From NCBI GenBank assembly GCA_008508345.1, contig QNGE01000953.1, forward strand, positions 62,001 through 126,000: DNA of 64,000 nucleotides, read 5' to 3'. The first letter of the stretch is position 1. Each line of letters begins with the position of its first letter. This stretch comes from Paragonimus westermani. Lineage: Eukaryota > Platyhelminthes > Trematoda > Plagiorchiida > Troglotrematidae. The notes under the pieces are model-generated. The model searched no databases and was not told where the DNA came from. It saw only the letters and a program-made list of their open reading frames with translations. This document shows, in pieces, positions 25,976 to 39,203 of the stretch. The position numbers were made by a program, and so were the translations under genes.

Positions 25976-26417
25976 CTAGGAGAAAATTTCCAGCCCTCCA
26001 CTGGGTTTTCCCACGCTGATGTGCAACGCGACATCTCAGTTGAACGTCTTCACCTTCCAGCACTTCATAACGTTCCGCCGGAAGTTCCCGAAGACACTGG
26101 ATTTGTTTCAAGTTTTCTTCGGGTGTGCATACCTCTGACTGATCAACGGAAACTGAAAACTCTTCGTTGGTGATAATGATAGTTTGGTTGACTGTTTTTT
26201 CATGGTTGAACGAGGCGGGAACGAACGGTTTCCCCAGCGGGGTCAGCAGCCCCAAAGTAGCATATGAGCCATTCACACGCCAAGGTTGAATTGGAGGTAG
26301 TCCGACGGGAGGGAGAGTTAACAAATTCTGGTGTAATGATGATGTTATAGATTTTGGTACTATTAATTCAACTAACAGGATCACAGAAATCCAAAGTACA
26401 CTGAATTTTGGCGCCAT
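25976..26417 (-). CDS. Exon 1 of nephrin/Kirrel-like Ig-superfamily receptor (signal peptide and first half of Ig1)
   Basis: This is the first coding exon (442 nt, 147 codons plus one base) of a cell-surface adhesion receptor of the nephrin/Kirrel (IRRE) family. Translation starts at the only in-frame ATG of the open frame, at 26417, in a CAAATGG context. Residues 5-20 form a hydrophobic signal peptide core after a Lys at 4. Residues 24-115 are a proline-rich extension with two possible N-glycosylation sites (Asn49, Asn77) and two cysteines (97, 108). The Ig1 B strand follows: EGEDVQLRC with Cys129, then the C strand with Trp140 and the GNFLLG turn typical of the family's first domain. The exon ends CTAG/GTGAGT at 25976 in phase 1, which matches exon 2 exactly. 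The family mediates contact between cells at slit diaphragms and during myoblast fusion. Nephrin proper is favoured over Kirrel by Ig1 and Ig3 motifs, but no alignment was run. Confidence 0.85.
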
Positions 26418-26486
26418 TTGCAGACCATGAGTCAGTGAGACAGAATAGAATAGATCGCGAAAATTATTCCTTAACAAAAAAGCACA

Positions 26487-26497
26487 ATTATATATAG
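26487..26497 (-). promoter_or_regulatory. TATA-like motif upstream of nephrin-like gene
   Basis: On the minus strand the sequence TATATATAATT lies about 70-80 nt before the start codon at 26417. Its position would suit a core promoter with a short 5' UTR. AT-rich DNA makes such motifs common, and an upstream non-coding exon or a trans-spliced leader cannot be excluded. Confidence 0.25.
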
Positions 26498-29400
26498 GCA
26501 CAGTGTACGATAGTTGTAACAAAGATGGATTTAATTATTATTCCATTTTACTACTGAGACGTACAGATGTTTGAGTTTGAGAAGTTGTACAGTTCATTAA
26601 TATTTACCTCACTGATGAAATGGTATGACACGTTGCAGTCTAACGATTATCGCCTTCCCACATTTTCGCCAATCTCAGTTCCAGTCATACTAACCAATAA
26701 GATTCAATTTCTCACATACGTTAACACGAATGAATCCCATTGGCGATGGGAGCAATGTAATTGAAACTTTTTCCCACGAATGAGTTCCTATCATTTAATT
26801 CTGAGCAGAAAGTTTGCACAGCTAGCTGCTTGCTTAAAGTTTGCTTCAAAGCTAAAATGTGATCCACACGATGCTCCAAGTGAAGACTGGAATACTATTA
26901 TTAAGGTTACAACTTTTCGAACGAAATGACGGTCAGTAAGGAGCAAAGTTATTGCTATCAGGCGGGTGGTCACAAAAATGGTCGCCAGACTGGTAAGGTT
27001 ATAACACTTTATTCCAACGGTGCATGTCGAGGCCAATCCAAGAGCGCTCAATAAAAATATTGCACCTCACAAGTATTATTTTTCGAAATTCGCTTTTAAC
27101 TAATAGCGAGTGCTAATGTACTCCAAAATCTGTTCAAGTGATTCAATGCGTTTCAATTCTTATTCTATAAAACAAACTACAGCATAAATAAGTTTACGCT
27201 CCAAGTAATTAGTCGATGATGTTTTATAAACCTTATCGAATAAAAATTCGGCTTTGACCAGAATATTCGATTTTTGCGAGTTCGACGTAGCAGTGAATTA
27301 CTTGAACGAGATCACGTTCACATCGCGTACACACTCGTGACATAGACAGAAGTCTTAGTCGTGGGTCTACGGACTGGAGTTTGGAAGAATGGTATTGCAT
27401 CTTCTCTCAGAGAGGCAGGTCAACTCGAGTAGCGGTCACAAACAAATGCGGATGACGGTTTGCGCATAATCATTTAGCCGTGCCTAACAAAGGCAGTCGC
27501 GGTGCAACAAGGTTGTCTCAGGAAGACGCTGCTGGTGTTCCATTTACTTTTACGTCTAGTATTTACATTGGAGAGAAGTTCTGATTAGTACAAAACCGAG
27601 GTATGATGATTGTTTTAAAGGAACTTCAAACTATGTTTGACAAAATACTCTATTATTCATCAGAACTCACCCTATCCGGATACGTCAACTTTGTGGCTAA
27701 CCTAATGGGACAACGCTGATGAACTTATAAAAAACCGTATAAAACAAGATGAAAAAAGATCATTGGCTGTTACTTTTAAGAGGTAGCTGTTCAAATCCAG
27801 TTTAGGATTTTTCTGCATAATGTGATCAGTCAAAGGGACAAAACCAATCGCAGAGTTTCGATTTGGCAATATCCTTCATGGTATTCCAATTACCATGTTG
27901 TGTCACTATGTCTCTGGACATCTTGTAGACTACGGATGTCTGCCAGAATACCCTCAGACACAAGTACCCTCAGTGAACGCGCTAAGCTTGCAGATGAAAA
28001 CACAAGGTTGGTATTAGCAGTCAATGACGCATATTGCGATCGATGAAACATTCTTACCATAAAACTCATAACTTGACCGCACTTCGTAAGAAACCCATAG
28101 AATTATCAAGCATGATGATGAAACCCAATATTTATTACTTATACGTCAAGGTTTCATTATATGACGAATCAGAAAACGTGGTGTCCCCTATAACCTTTCA
28201 GGAAACTAATGTGAACGGTTATCGCAGCAGAAATTTCAGAATCACAAGTAGCTGATGTGCGTGCACTTCACATTTCCAAAACCACCCGAACCGACAAAAC
28301 CAATCGGACAAACGTTTTAAACTTCGTTTACACTGCAAAGTCACAATTGATATGATAATAAACTATAGTTGTCATCATTTGTTCCTAAACCTATGCATAC
28401 TTTCGACACTTCCGATACATCTGTGGACAGTTAGTAAATTCTTTTTCTCACAAATACGGTAATTATTGCAAAAACAGAACAGGGTTGCACACGTATTAAA
28501 ACCTAGCTTGCGCAATCGCGCAACATCACTTGTATGAAATGTGGGGCGGTCCTCTTTGAGTCTCTTAGATGAGCTAAGTGTATCAATCAGCAACTGGTAT
28601 TGACGTCAAACAAAGTGCCCCAGTATAAACGTATATAACGCCTTCTCTTTTGGAATTTCTACGCGTCAAATTCCACCAATCTATAAAGTGAAATCGGAGA
28701 TTATGAGAGTAGTGGTAACAATTTCTGACAAAGCTGATTGTGTGGTTGTTTCAGATTGATAGGAATGCTATAAAAAGTTGTCAGAAATCGCAGAAACATG
28801 AGATATAACCGCATTGTGGTATTCAACAGAAAGAATTCGGTCCATTGAATTATGCAAAATATATGAAATACTTTCTGGGATACTTTCTAAAACCGTTCAT
28901 CGTCGGACATGTTAAATATAAGAAGAGCTTGCAGAAAAAGTAATATATGTTGGTGTTTTTAGGATTTAAACAAAATGGTTCCAACAATGAGCCTTCTTGA
29001 CACCTCTGTTTTGGAGATAACGAATCAATATTGCATCTATTTTCATACACCGCTTGTCACGTGTCGTGATTATGTAAGAAACATTGTGTGCATTCGTAAT
29101 GCGCCAACAAATATATGCTGCATGGCATTGCTCTCATAACCGTTCTGTTCCCTGACATGTTTCTAGGATCAACTGCATTTTACCTACAGCCTCTTGTGGT
29201 CATACTTTCCATACAAACGTACAGGCGGACACAATCGCTTCTAGCATTTTTGCAGTTTTGTTTCGTTCTCTTTAACTAATAATGAGTGGCAAGGATATGC
29301 ATTACGGTCGTGAGAGGAGCACTAAAGCATCCTCAAATAGCCTTCAGTCGGATATGTGCAGTTGATGACTTGCGAAACAAAGCTTGTAGTGCCGGCTGTC

Positions 29401-30240
29401 TCTCAGATATATACCAAATGAGGAATATTTTAACACTCTCAACCAATTCAACCGTGACCACAGAGTTGAACAGTGTTCCGGTATGAACAAATTCCGACTG
29501 TGACTCAGTTCACTATGTCGGATACTCTGCTCGTTTGACAACTCGGTTTCAGCGTGTAATCACCTAAACTGTAATCTTTGTTTGATGAGAGCAAATGTGG
29601 CAGTGGATCACGAAGGGATATTGAGCAGTTTGTTGGTGAGAGTTAGGTCTCCACTGAGGTTTTCGAGAATTGGATTAGTTCTACCAGCATTTCCGGGTAG
29701 GATATTATCCTCTTAATTCTTGCAGTGGTCTGTCTCTAAACAAATCTTTCTCAATGTAAGGACGATGTGTCTCCATATATTCATTCCCGGTGTGGACGGA
29801 TTACAAGAAGACCATAGTGCGGAACACTTTGTAGTGGGATTTTCCACAAATTATTTCTAGAAGGTTCTGGGGCATCCGCATTATTTTGGCCATGGCAGTA
29901 CAAATTGTAGACAAACTCAAAATATCTGAAACTGTTGTCCATAGGTTTCATTCACGTGTTAACACGACCAGCTTGTTATCGCCAAAGGTAGTAATCATTG
30001 CAATTATGGTAGAAAACGTGCATGACCCTACATCTGCTAATATTGAACGGTAAGTTATTTTCTATAGGTCACTGATTTACACACTTCGGGTGGTTCGGTA
30101 AGATCACCACAGTTTCCAGGTATTCCAGAACTTATCAGAGTCTTGGGTTACCGGTGACTTGGCTACACTGAATTGTTGAAGAACCGAAGTAAAGAATAAC
30201 ATTTATTCTGAGATATATTCGCGCGAAAAGCTGTTGTTGA
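26498..30240. other. Upstream flank of nephrin-like gene; no gene recognised
   Basis: AT-rich sequence with only short open frames (at most 86 codons), none with a recognisable domain. It may hold a distal promoter or a non-coding first exon of the nephrin-like gene, which I cannot identify from sequence alone. Confidence 0.5.
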
Positions 30241-30674
30241 CCCGGTAACCTCTCTGAGAACTGTTCAAGCACCATGACATTGAACGTACGTTCAGTCAGG
30301 TAGATCTTTAGCCAGATGAGTAAGCGCCCACTAAGTTCTTTACTGTCTAGTTTTGGCAGTAGGAGTGAGTGATCAACCCTATCGGAGCCTTTGGTAAGGT
30401 CAAAATAAGCCACACCTATGGCCATCCCCGCATCGACAGCCTTTGTCTGAAACTCACGGACAATTAGCAGATTTGTGACCCATGTGTATCCCCAACGAAA
30501 GTGATGTTGCTCCTTATTGGTGATTTCGAGGTCTTACAAGCTAACCTGGAAAAAGTCAACCAGCAAGCCCTCCAGTACGTTATAAACCATTGAAGGTGAC
30601 CTTGTTGGTCGCTGATTGGTTGGGTAGTCTATGATAGAAACTTTGAAGATATGTGTGACTGTGAACTGTCTTTA
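30241..30674 (-). pseudogene. Relic of CR1/jockey-type LINE reverse transcriptase
   Basis: Read on the minus strand, one frame shows the N-terminal half of a non-LTR retrotransposon reverse transcriptase. From 30671 it reads: a VTHIFK block, DYPTNQRP (the family's DPxNYRPVSL), VYNVLEGLL, EQHHFRWGYTWVTNLL (QHGFR-x-G-x-S-x-x-TNLL), AYFDLTKGSDRVDHSLLLPKL (catalytic motif A, with the first Asp retained), then SGRLLIWLKIYLTERTF and SERLPG. The frame is broken by a TAA at 30534-30536 and preceded by another at 30672-30674. The sequence stops before the SGVPQGSVLGP block, and the second catalytic Asp pair is absent. It is a dead fragment. Weak similarity may continue upstream to about 30790 in a shifted frame. 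Confidence 0.88.
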
Positions 30675-33600
30675 AACGTTTCCAAAACGATACAAGAGAG
30701 GAAGTGAATTCTAGTGCATTCTTCCTAATGGGCATATCTGCCAGATCCACCTGAATACGGTAGATACCATCACATTTGGGCAATGTGCAATTTAGTTCAA
30801 CTTATTTTTTTCAACTGTTATATCACACAGCGACCACAGCTAAAACAGGCGTTGCAACTGACGCTCCATGATTGACCCGTGAAAGATTTAAATCATTCAC
30901 TTCACGGCATACCGCCCCACCCTGTCCAGAAAAAGGTGTTACACAGAATTTAAGGAACAGCTTGATGAACGTAATCGAACGATGGACGGCTAGCCAATAA
31001 CTTTTTTGAAAGCTGTGATTTGATTCTGGAATAACGACGAGAGCAAATAAGGTTTACTCAACAAGCGTTGAAGCAGAGCGCCGAAGCACTTGTGTTTTGG
31101 AGGTATATAAGTTGGTTGTTGAATTTGGTTAACCACAAAGCAGTTAACTAGAAACTGATTACGCAGATAACGTTTTCTCTAATATCAGATGCTACCTATC
31201 TGAACCTACGGAGAATGACTCAGGTCGCGCTCCCGAGCCACTGTTTAGTAGTGAGTTATTTCGCTAACAGTCATTGTTGCAAACATACAGTCGGCTACTC
31301 ATGTCCAGAAACAGAGAGACGCCTTAGAGCTTTATGTGCGCATTCTATGTCAAGAGGTCTGAATACGTGTTCTATGCCGGTGAATCATGCTCAAATTCTT
31401 GGCATAACAATTCCGCCATAAAAAAGTACACGTGAGATACTGTAACTTCAACAAACCCAGTGACTAAAGTAGATGGAAAACCCGTGTGGTGCAATTTCGT
31501 AAATTGATTGAAAGATTGTAGGACTTTCTGATCTTTGTATTACTGAGGTGCCGAACGCAGGCCAGCTAGACAGTCTCCCTGAGTACGAAAGTTGGCATTC
31601 TATGTCGGTAATGTTCACCTTCATGTTAATCAAATCCTTGCCTACTCATGAGCAGGTGATTGAGTTTAAAGGAAAGATTTTTACCCAGGAGCTTAAAAGT
31701 GAAAGTATTCATGTTTGTACAAATCACCTAACGCTAAAAAAAATATTTTTCAGGTATTACAGATGAATTCTGCGTCCGGTCTTGTTATAAGTAGGTATTC
31801 CAGTTAACTACTCGACTCATTCAGTACCATAAGTGACTGTTGAGTTGCGGTCAGAGAAAGAAACAGCTTTACACAACGAACTATTAAACACTTGTTGCAG
31901 AGACATCTTTTGATAAGGTTTTCCCATAGTTTCTAGTCTGCACGTGGTTTCTGTCATCGTACTGTTTGTATGTTCAGCATCTCATAAATTGTTAGTCTTC
32001 ATCTTGCGACGCAAAAGTGTAGGCAATAAATGTGGGGTAAAATAGCGAGGGAACCAACCGTTCAAGTTCCATTATCAGCAGTGACACTAATTCTTCATAT
32101 TGTATGCACAGTCTTATTAAACTGTATATCAAGATCCGGGTTTAACTGCAGGCAACATTCCGCATAAGTTTATTATCGGAAAAGGCAAATCATCGTTTAA
32201 AACATCTCATAATACAAGGCGGTAATTGTTACTTAGAATACAACTCATGGTCTTAAAAATACAGCGCAGACAACGAAAACGGGAAATTTACGCGAGCAAT
32301 TTTTTATTGCTGTGGCCATCACCGGCGACTTCATTAATTTGTATTTATTATAGATTTAATTAAGTTTAATGAGAACATCAGTATGTCATTATATTCAAAT
32401 AAACAATGTGAGTTTGATTTTTTTATCTCAATGCGTCAAAAATACCCCTTCACACCGTGAAATCCAGCAAAGGAATATTCCCATTTCCGACTCTCTGAAA
32501 AGTATTCTTATTTTTTGCTTAAGTCGAGTTTTAGGAACAAAACAAAAGAATGAAAAGTAAACTAAGAGCTGATTTAGTGGACAACTAAAGAGTCCTGGTA
32601 CGCTGAGTTCGCAACAAAGCTCACCGTACAAAATTTTTTCGAAAATAGTTTACTTAATTATGAACACTGCATTTGTCAAAACTGATCCGTGTAACTACTA
32701 TTCTGTTCTGTAAGAAATTAATTTTCTTGCGAAGTGTGGCGCAAGCTGCAATCGTTAGTTACAGTCTGTTGATGACAGAGCTTGCTATACTATTTTGAAA
32801 ACTCTGCTCTTTGGTTAGTATACATTTCCCTAATTATCTCTGGGAAATGCCACCATGCGTGTGCATATCAGGAATCATAACGGATTCAAGTGACGGACAT
32901 TTTAGTTGAATGGAAAAGAAGAGTAAACTGTTAGAAAGTATGCAATATTTGAGCACTTTCAAAATGTTGAATTTTGAGTAGAATATTTCTGCTTTAGATT
33001 GTCAGTTTCTTAGTTGCGGTAGTCAAAGTCGAAGCGCTTGTTCGATGAGATATTTGTTTTGACGTAGACATAGATTACAGGATTGTGTTGGCATGTGTAC
33101 TCGTAAAATGACTAGAACCCACTTAATTCAGGCATCGTAGGGCGTACAACGAGGAGCGGAACAATATTTTCTTCGGTAAATAAAAATACCCATGCAATAT
33201 GTTGTTGCTGTGAAAATATAACCCAGACTTGGGGCATAAGTATTTGGGAATAAGTAAATTTTTGGCGAAGTAATGAGTGAAAGTGCTGAGCTGAGGATAA
33301 TTATTTGTAGTTCAGTAAAGTGATCACTGGGTATATGGGAAACCGCTCGCTTGTAGCCCAATTGAACTGCAATCACATTTGAACATGCTGGTTAGTGACT
33401 ATTCTGATCATTAGATCCGTCAAGATTTTGCTTATAACACTTCCGCAGCAGGTCTACTTCGCCGCTTTATTTGACTCCCACACCTATGTGATTGAAAAAC
33501 ACTCATTATTTTCCTCAGTGCCCCACTGGAGCAAGGAGCTGAACAATAAAAGTGTTTTCTTTGCCCTCCCTCAAATGCAGTGAGAATATGTGATATTGTA

Positions 33601-36600
33601 GAGATGAGGTGGAAATAATCTGTGTGGATTCATTTGATATATCATGAGCACATTTGGCGATTGATCAGTGCTTACTCATCGAAACTATTGGAAACCTTGT
33701 AACTGCTCTAGAGTCTGACACCTCGATTGGCAAAGAAATGTTACATTGACAAGTACTGCAAGACCGTTGAATTCAAAACAACAGGAGGATGTAACTTCCA
33801 TTTAAACAGTGTAGGAACGTTCAAAATAGTCGATGAAATGATAAGCCACACTCTCTTATGACTAATAAATTTAGTTGGTCTTAAACACGCAATGAAGTGC
33901 GAGGGTAATTTTTTACGGATAATTTCCAGTGTCTCAAATGTGATTGTTACATCACTTGGTGTTATCCCATGTGAATACAGTCAGCCATGGGTTCAGACAA
34001 AACGAAAAGTAGAGAATTTTTCACAGTTATTCATTAGATGTGTGTAATCATTCTGTGAGCGACCAGATTATGTTAATTCACAATTCCGAATTCACTGTCT
34101 AAGGACAGAATTGGAAAATGCGTTTCTTAAAAGTCAGGTAAGAAATTACCGCTATGTGGAAACCGACCATTACAAAAACACTAATGAGAGTGTGCACTTT
34201 CTTGAATCGACACAATTCCTGACGTCAGTCGTCACGTGAATAATGGCTATATTTCCAGTACCTAATATTGCAGTGGGAAAACCGAAGTTCTCATTTTACT
34301 GTAATATTAAATCGAAACCGACTGAACATAACGTCTCAAAGATTTGCTTTGTTTCAAGAAGAAATCTACTTTAAACATATTGACATAAATACATCAAAAA
34401 CTGCTGAGTAAATTCAACAAAGACAATCTTCCATTCGATCGGTTTGGGGCCATCTTGATAAATCAATGAAGGATAGAGGTTGAGTCATCCTCTAAAGTAC
34501 CCAAAAACATCAATTGTGTCATGCGATGACTGATCAACTTTCGGTAAACACGGGGAAACAAAAAACGGGTTCATCAATGAAGATGTATCAAAAGTAAATG
34601 TGAAGTGTTGGCTACCCCAAAAATTTGGATGATTTGTACCTTAAGTAACTTTTATCTACCTGTGTATTTCTCACCTTGCCAAGTTGCAAACCAGATGATA
34701 AGTAGACAAGTTGTTACCGTAACCCTCATGCCTCCGACTTTGAAGTGGCGTGATTTTTTGCTATTGAAGAATAGTTTAGCTCACAAAATATCTCATGAAA
34801 TCCCAAAAACACAGGAGAGTCCAGTTGATATTCTTTCAAAATTGCCTCGCTTTCACAGATTGATACATCCGACTTACTAACTGAATACTGTGGTGCTAGT
34901 GCGAAAAACGAAGTTTTCACTGTAACGAAAGTAGCACATTGTCCCTCAAGCAATTCCTTACCTGTCCCCTCCATCTGATATGGCAGTAATAATTTTGTTT
35001 ACACATACAACAACGTAGTGCTGTCCAATGATCCAGTCACCTTCTGTCGTGCACTCCGCACGCACACATGACCGCACTTACACAATTCTGCACTGCTGAA
35101 GAAGCGCCCGGTGTGTCCTTTGAAACTGCCAAGCAGTAATGCGTCAGACACAGTGTGTAATTCACCATTTGTGTTGCGACGGTGAATGCGAGCAGTTGTG
35201 TGTATGCATGGCAGTAGACTAACAAACATTGTGGAGGTTCGATGCTAGATGTGATGTGTCATAGTCGCATCGGAGAAGCAGTAGATGGCGTAGCTAGACG
35301 GTCATATTAACTAACTAGTTTCCGGGGTTTGGCAATGTGAAGTGTGTCATTAGGATCCGTACAAGAAATCATGCTATTTTATTGTTTCTGGTTTTATCTA
35401 CTAAAACCGTCAAAACGATATTTCCCTGGTGATCATTGCTTTTAGGGAGTAGGGCCGACCTTGTGTATCCGTGTATCATTGGCGAGAACTGCTTGATTGT
35501 ACTTCTCAAGTGCCAACTGGGTACTATTGACATGAAACATGAGATTTATGCAGCGATAGGTGTTCCGGTAACACTTGCAGCATCGATAAATTTTCCTGCA
35601 TGAAGGTAGGTTGGCCTGACTTATGTATACATGTGTATTATATGGTGTAGTATAGGAAATCATGTTTGGATGTGTGTGGGGTGTTCGTAGGTCGGAGTGT
35701 TAATTTTGGCTGGTATTTTAGGTTGGCATTTAAGTTGTAAACTCTTCATCGAAATTCGGTTCGGCTAAAGTCACACTCAGACCACAAGGATATGTTATTG
35801 GAGGGTTAGAACATTCCACCAGCGATCCTATGTGGTCTTCGGGCGAATTGAGATGTAATGCCATCCTCACCTCCATTGACACAGGCAAAGAATCATTGCA
35901 GAGAGCGCAGAAGGAAAATACTCTGACCGGATGGGTTCTTAAAACAAACGTTGACGGTCGAAACTATTAGTAACTCGAAGGTTCTCCGACGAGTTCGTCC
36001 ACATGTGGATTCATCACGCTAAGGTTAGAAAATACCGCGATGCGCAACATCAAGCCGAAAACACTATACTTTGCTAATTCGTTCGTAGTCCTTAAATAAT
36101 GGACGCTAAAAGTTATGAATCGACTGCTCAATAGTGTTTACAGCTATCGTAAATTAACCACAAAGATTAAAACTGGCAACTAGCTGCCGAACTCAGATGC
36201 ACACAGCAGCCTCAAACCTGAGAGAATACTAGGGATCTCAGTTTACCGTAAGAAAACACGTACGGAACATACCTTTCGTTAATACAGCAACCACAGACCC
36301 TGTCATTAAATGAGCTGCATTCGATCTCAGTTAAGATGGGTTGAAACACACAGCTATATCGTACAGCTATGAAGGTGGAAAAGAAATACTCTTTTCGAGA
36401 GCTTTTATCAGGCGAAGTTTTCCTTAACAATACATGCAGACCCTATGGAACCTGTAAAGAAACAAATGGTACCGTCATACGTTAAAGCCGTGCCAGTAAT
36501 GACCGCTACACCCCTGAGGCCGCAGGGCATTGCACAATCACAAAACCTAACGGCATCCTTACAGATAGTACTATCGAAACCGGCAGGGCACTAAAAATTT

Positions 36601-38868
36601 CTTATTCAGGCCAACACTACATAAGTATGAGTATTTCTTGAAGCGTGGTACTCATCAACCAGGTCCATATGAGAGTGCATCGAACCCGACAAAATGTGTT
36701 GGCTAATGCAAACTAAAGATATGAGGAAAAGTAATCACTGTCACGCTCAAATACAGGTAGACCCAATTGAAGCAACTTGAACTGCTCCAACCAGTGATCA
36801 AAGAGGGGAGGGTAGATAGGCAAGCAGACGTTTTTCAAAAACGGAGATGTGACCTACCTGATCATTAGACGATGATGAACTATGCCGATCCGGCTCAAAG
36901 TTTGACGGCAACAGGAAGCAGCCAGCCAGACTGTAGGTCGGAAGCCCAAAAGCCTTTGGAACTAGTCAGTCCGGCTTTCAGTCACCGTTGAAAGGCAACA
37001 AAAATATTCAGTAGTAATCTAGGTCTGGGATAGAAGAGACAGAGGTGAATAACCAGAATTTACGTCTCAAGGCTAACACTCTGAAACATAGAAGCGGGCA
37101 TCCATTTGAATTCACAGTTTCGGCGAAAATCCGAACACTTAATGTACAGTTTTCAGCAAGGATGCTGAAAAATATGTGGAAATAATCCGGCGATTTCAAA
37201 TATCAAAACTACATTGGGTCACAGTGCGGAGGCATCACTGCGGATATTAGCAAACTGGATAAACAGAAAACCTCAACAGTTGTGAACAGCTGATGGTTTC
37301 TGAGAAATGATTTACATCTATCTGCTTGAGAGGTTAAAGGAAAACTATGATCCCAAAATATGACACTCATACTTAACGAAGTTTTCCGGAACAGTCATGC
37401 TAGTCAAAAAATGAAGATGCGCTAAACTCAAAAACGAGCGATGGAAGGAAAAGTGGAGCAAAAAACAATAACAAGCAACAGGCTATTTACTCGACTATCA
37501 AACCGAAACCACAAGAGAGAAAACATTTGAATCAAGGTCAAAAACTCTCGAAAATGGGAAAACTATAATGTACACAGCTGAAAATTTGAGTGTGAATAAT
37601 GTTAGGTCGATTTATTGCATGCTTCATCATGAAAAGCGGGCATGCCAATGCTGACGAAATGTTGATCAGAATTCAGTAATTTCTAGAGGATAAAGCGTGA
37701 CGTTGTGAATTTCATTCTTGCAAAACCTCCAGTGCCATCGTAACTGATGAAGTTTGCAAGTCCTATTAATGATTCACTTTTATTGAGCTGTAATACATTA
37801 TCAAGTGTTTACTACAAGTTTTCGCAGTACCTGACGAATATATCTGGTTTTCAAAGCATGGTTAACAACAATGATAATTTTGTAACTGCTTCCTGCGAGG
37901 TTTTCAACACTAATTTTTAAGTCGACTGTGAATTGGCAGTGGTCCGTTCCAGTACTCGCTGCATGCAATACATCCACTCCTTTGGGAAGTCAGTTTTCGT
38001 TTAGTCGTAAAAATCGCAAGAAATAAAGCACTGGATTTGAATTAGCATCATTTTTTCTAGTTATACCAAGATGTCCAGCACTACAAATGTTACGTTGAAG
38101 GCTGAGATTGGACTACGCCAAAAACTAGCCCGATAATTTTGCAAAGAGAGTCAGTCCCTTTGTATTACTAAAGTCAGTGTGATTATTTTTGTTCAAAAAA
38201 TTTCATTTCTGTCAATCGGTGGTAGATTGCGGATACTGTCCATTAACCACGCTAATAAGTCACATATAGCCCAGAACCATATGAGCTATTGATGTTCATT
38301 TTTGCCTAATGGGACCGGCAGTAGTATACGGGAGAGAATCAGTGGTAGAATTTACACATTACTCATGCGACTTTCAACCAAAAACGTAAAGTGGGGGAAA
38401 ACGTAGGTGGTGCTGTTATCCAGGCTTTCACTCTACTGGAAGCAGTGCAGTGTGCTTGGAAGCGGTTTCAGATCACCACTGAACATCTTATGATTTTGTG
38501 TCTTAGTTCACAAGATTTGTTAATCTGAATCTGATGAGCGTTGCACAAATGAGTATACTGAGTTCACACGACACTAAACTATCGTCCACACCTTCATGCC
38601 GTGGACCTAAGTCATGTAGCCTGGGTTGCCCCAGAACTCAGAATACGCCAGCTTGAGAAAAAATCACTTCTGGTCTGTTCTACGCGTAGCTATTTTGACT
38701 GTGACACATTTTTCCCGTAGTATCACAATAAATCTCCAATTAAAACCACCTGAAATTGCGAGATGCAGTAAAAGCTATTTCTCCACATCTGATCTCTAGT
38801 ATTACAGAGGTACATAGGAGATAAAGTCAAGCGAGTTTCATAGGTCACTGACATGCAGTGATTACAGT
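30675..38868. other. Intergenic sequence; no gene recognised
   Basis: No known domain, RNA gene or complete repeat was found. Open frames reach 91 codons. Near 35030-35220 and 36440-37000 the sequence is somewhat richer in GC than its surroundings, and the second block is purine-rich on the plus strand. These may be old repeat remnants, but no family is recognisable. Confidence 0.5.
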
Positions 38869-38976
38869 GAGAGCGAAACTCGAGTCTAGTGCTTCTTTTT
38901 GAAAGACACCGGCTGGCTGGAAAGTCTATCTGAATGCGAAGACTGTGATCAAATGTGAGTGATGGTCAACTTAAAA
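38869..38976 (+). mobile_element. SINE/retrozyme-like element, decayed upstream copy (hammerhead 3' half and tail)
   Basis: This segment matches 39299-39408 with close to 90% identity by eye. It keeps the 3' half of the hammerhead motif (GAGC, GAAA, the self-complementary CTCGAG, GTC, TAGTG) followed by the same tail and an A-rich end. The sequence just upstream (cactgacatgcagtgattacagt) has lost the CTGATGA core, so this copy should not cleave. The two potential cleavage positions, after 38886 and after 39318, are 432 nt apart. Confidence 0.8.
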
Positions 38977-39147
38977 ATAAACCAAATTCCCGACTACTCA
39001 TCATTAATCGAAAATATCGCCTTGCAGGTTTAATGAGTTCAGTGATCTCGACCTGTCTTGGGAGTCCTATTCGCGGGGTTATCGATTGGAGTTACCAGGC
39101 AGTAACTGTGTCTCCTCTCGAGACGATCGGGCAACCTGATTATTGCT

Positions 39148-39203
39148 CACAAGCGATAGTGGTTGAGCGTTCAGACTTGATGATTCGGTCGTGTTTAATG
39201 TGA
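39148..39203 (+). promoter_or_regulatory. Possible second, degenerate tRNA-like head
   Basis: Directly before the main tRNA-like head, TAGTGGTTGAGCG at 39157-39169 resembles box A. A poor box-B-like sequence follows at tRNA spacing, near 39191-39201. It may be the remains of another SINE head or of the upstream part of the same repeat. Support is weak. Confidence 0.25.

Noticed and set aside
34726..34974. 82-codon minus-strand open frame starting MEGTGKELLEG
   Set aside because: The composition is plausible, but there is no known domain and the length is within chance.
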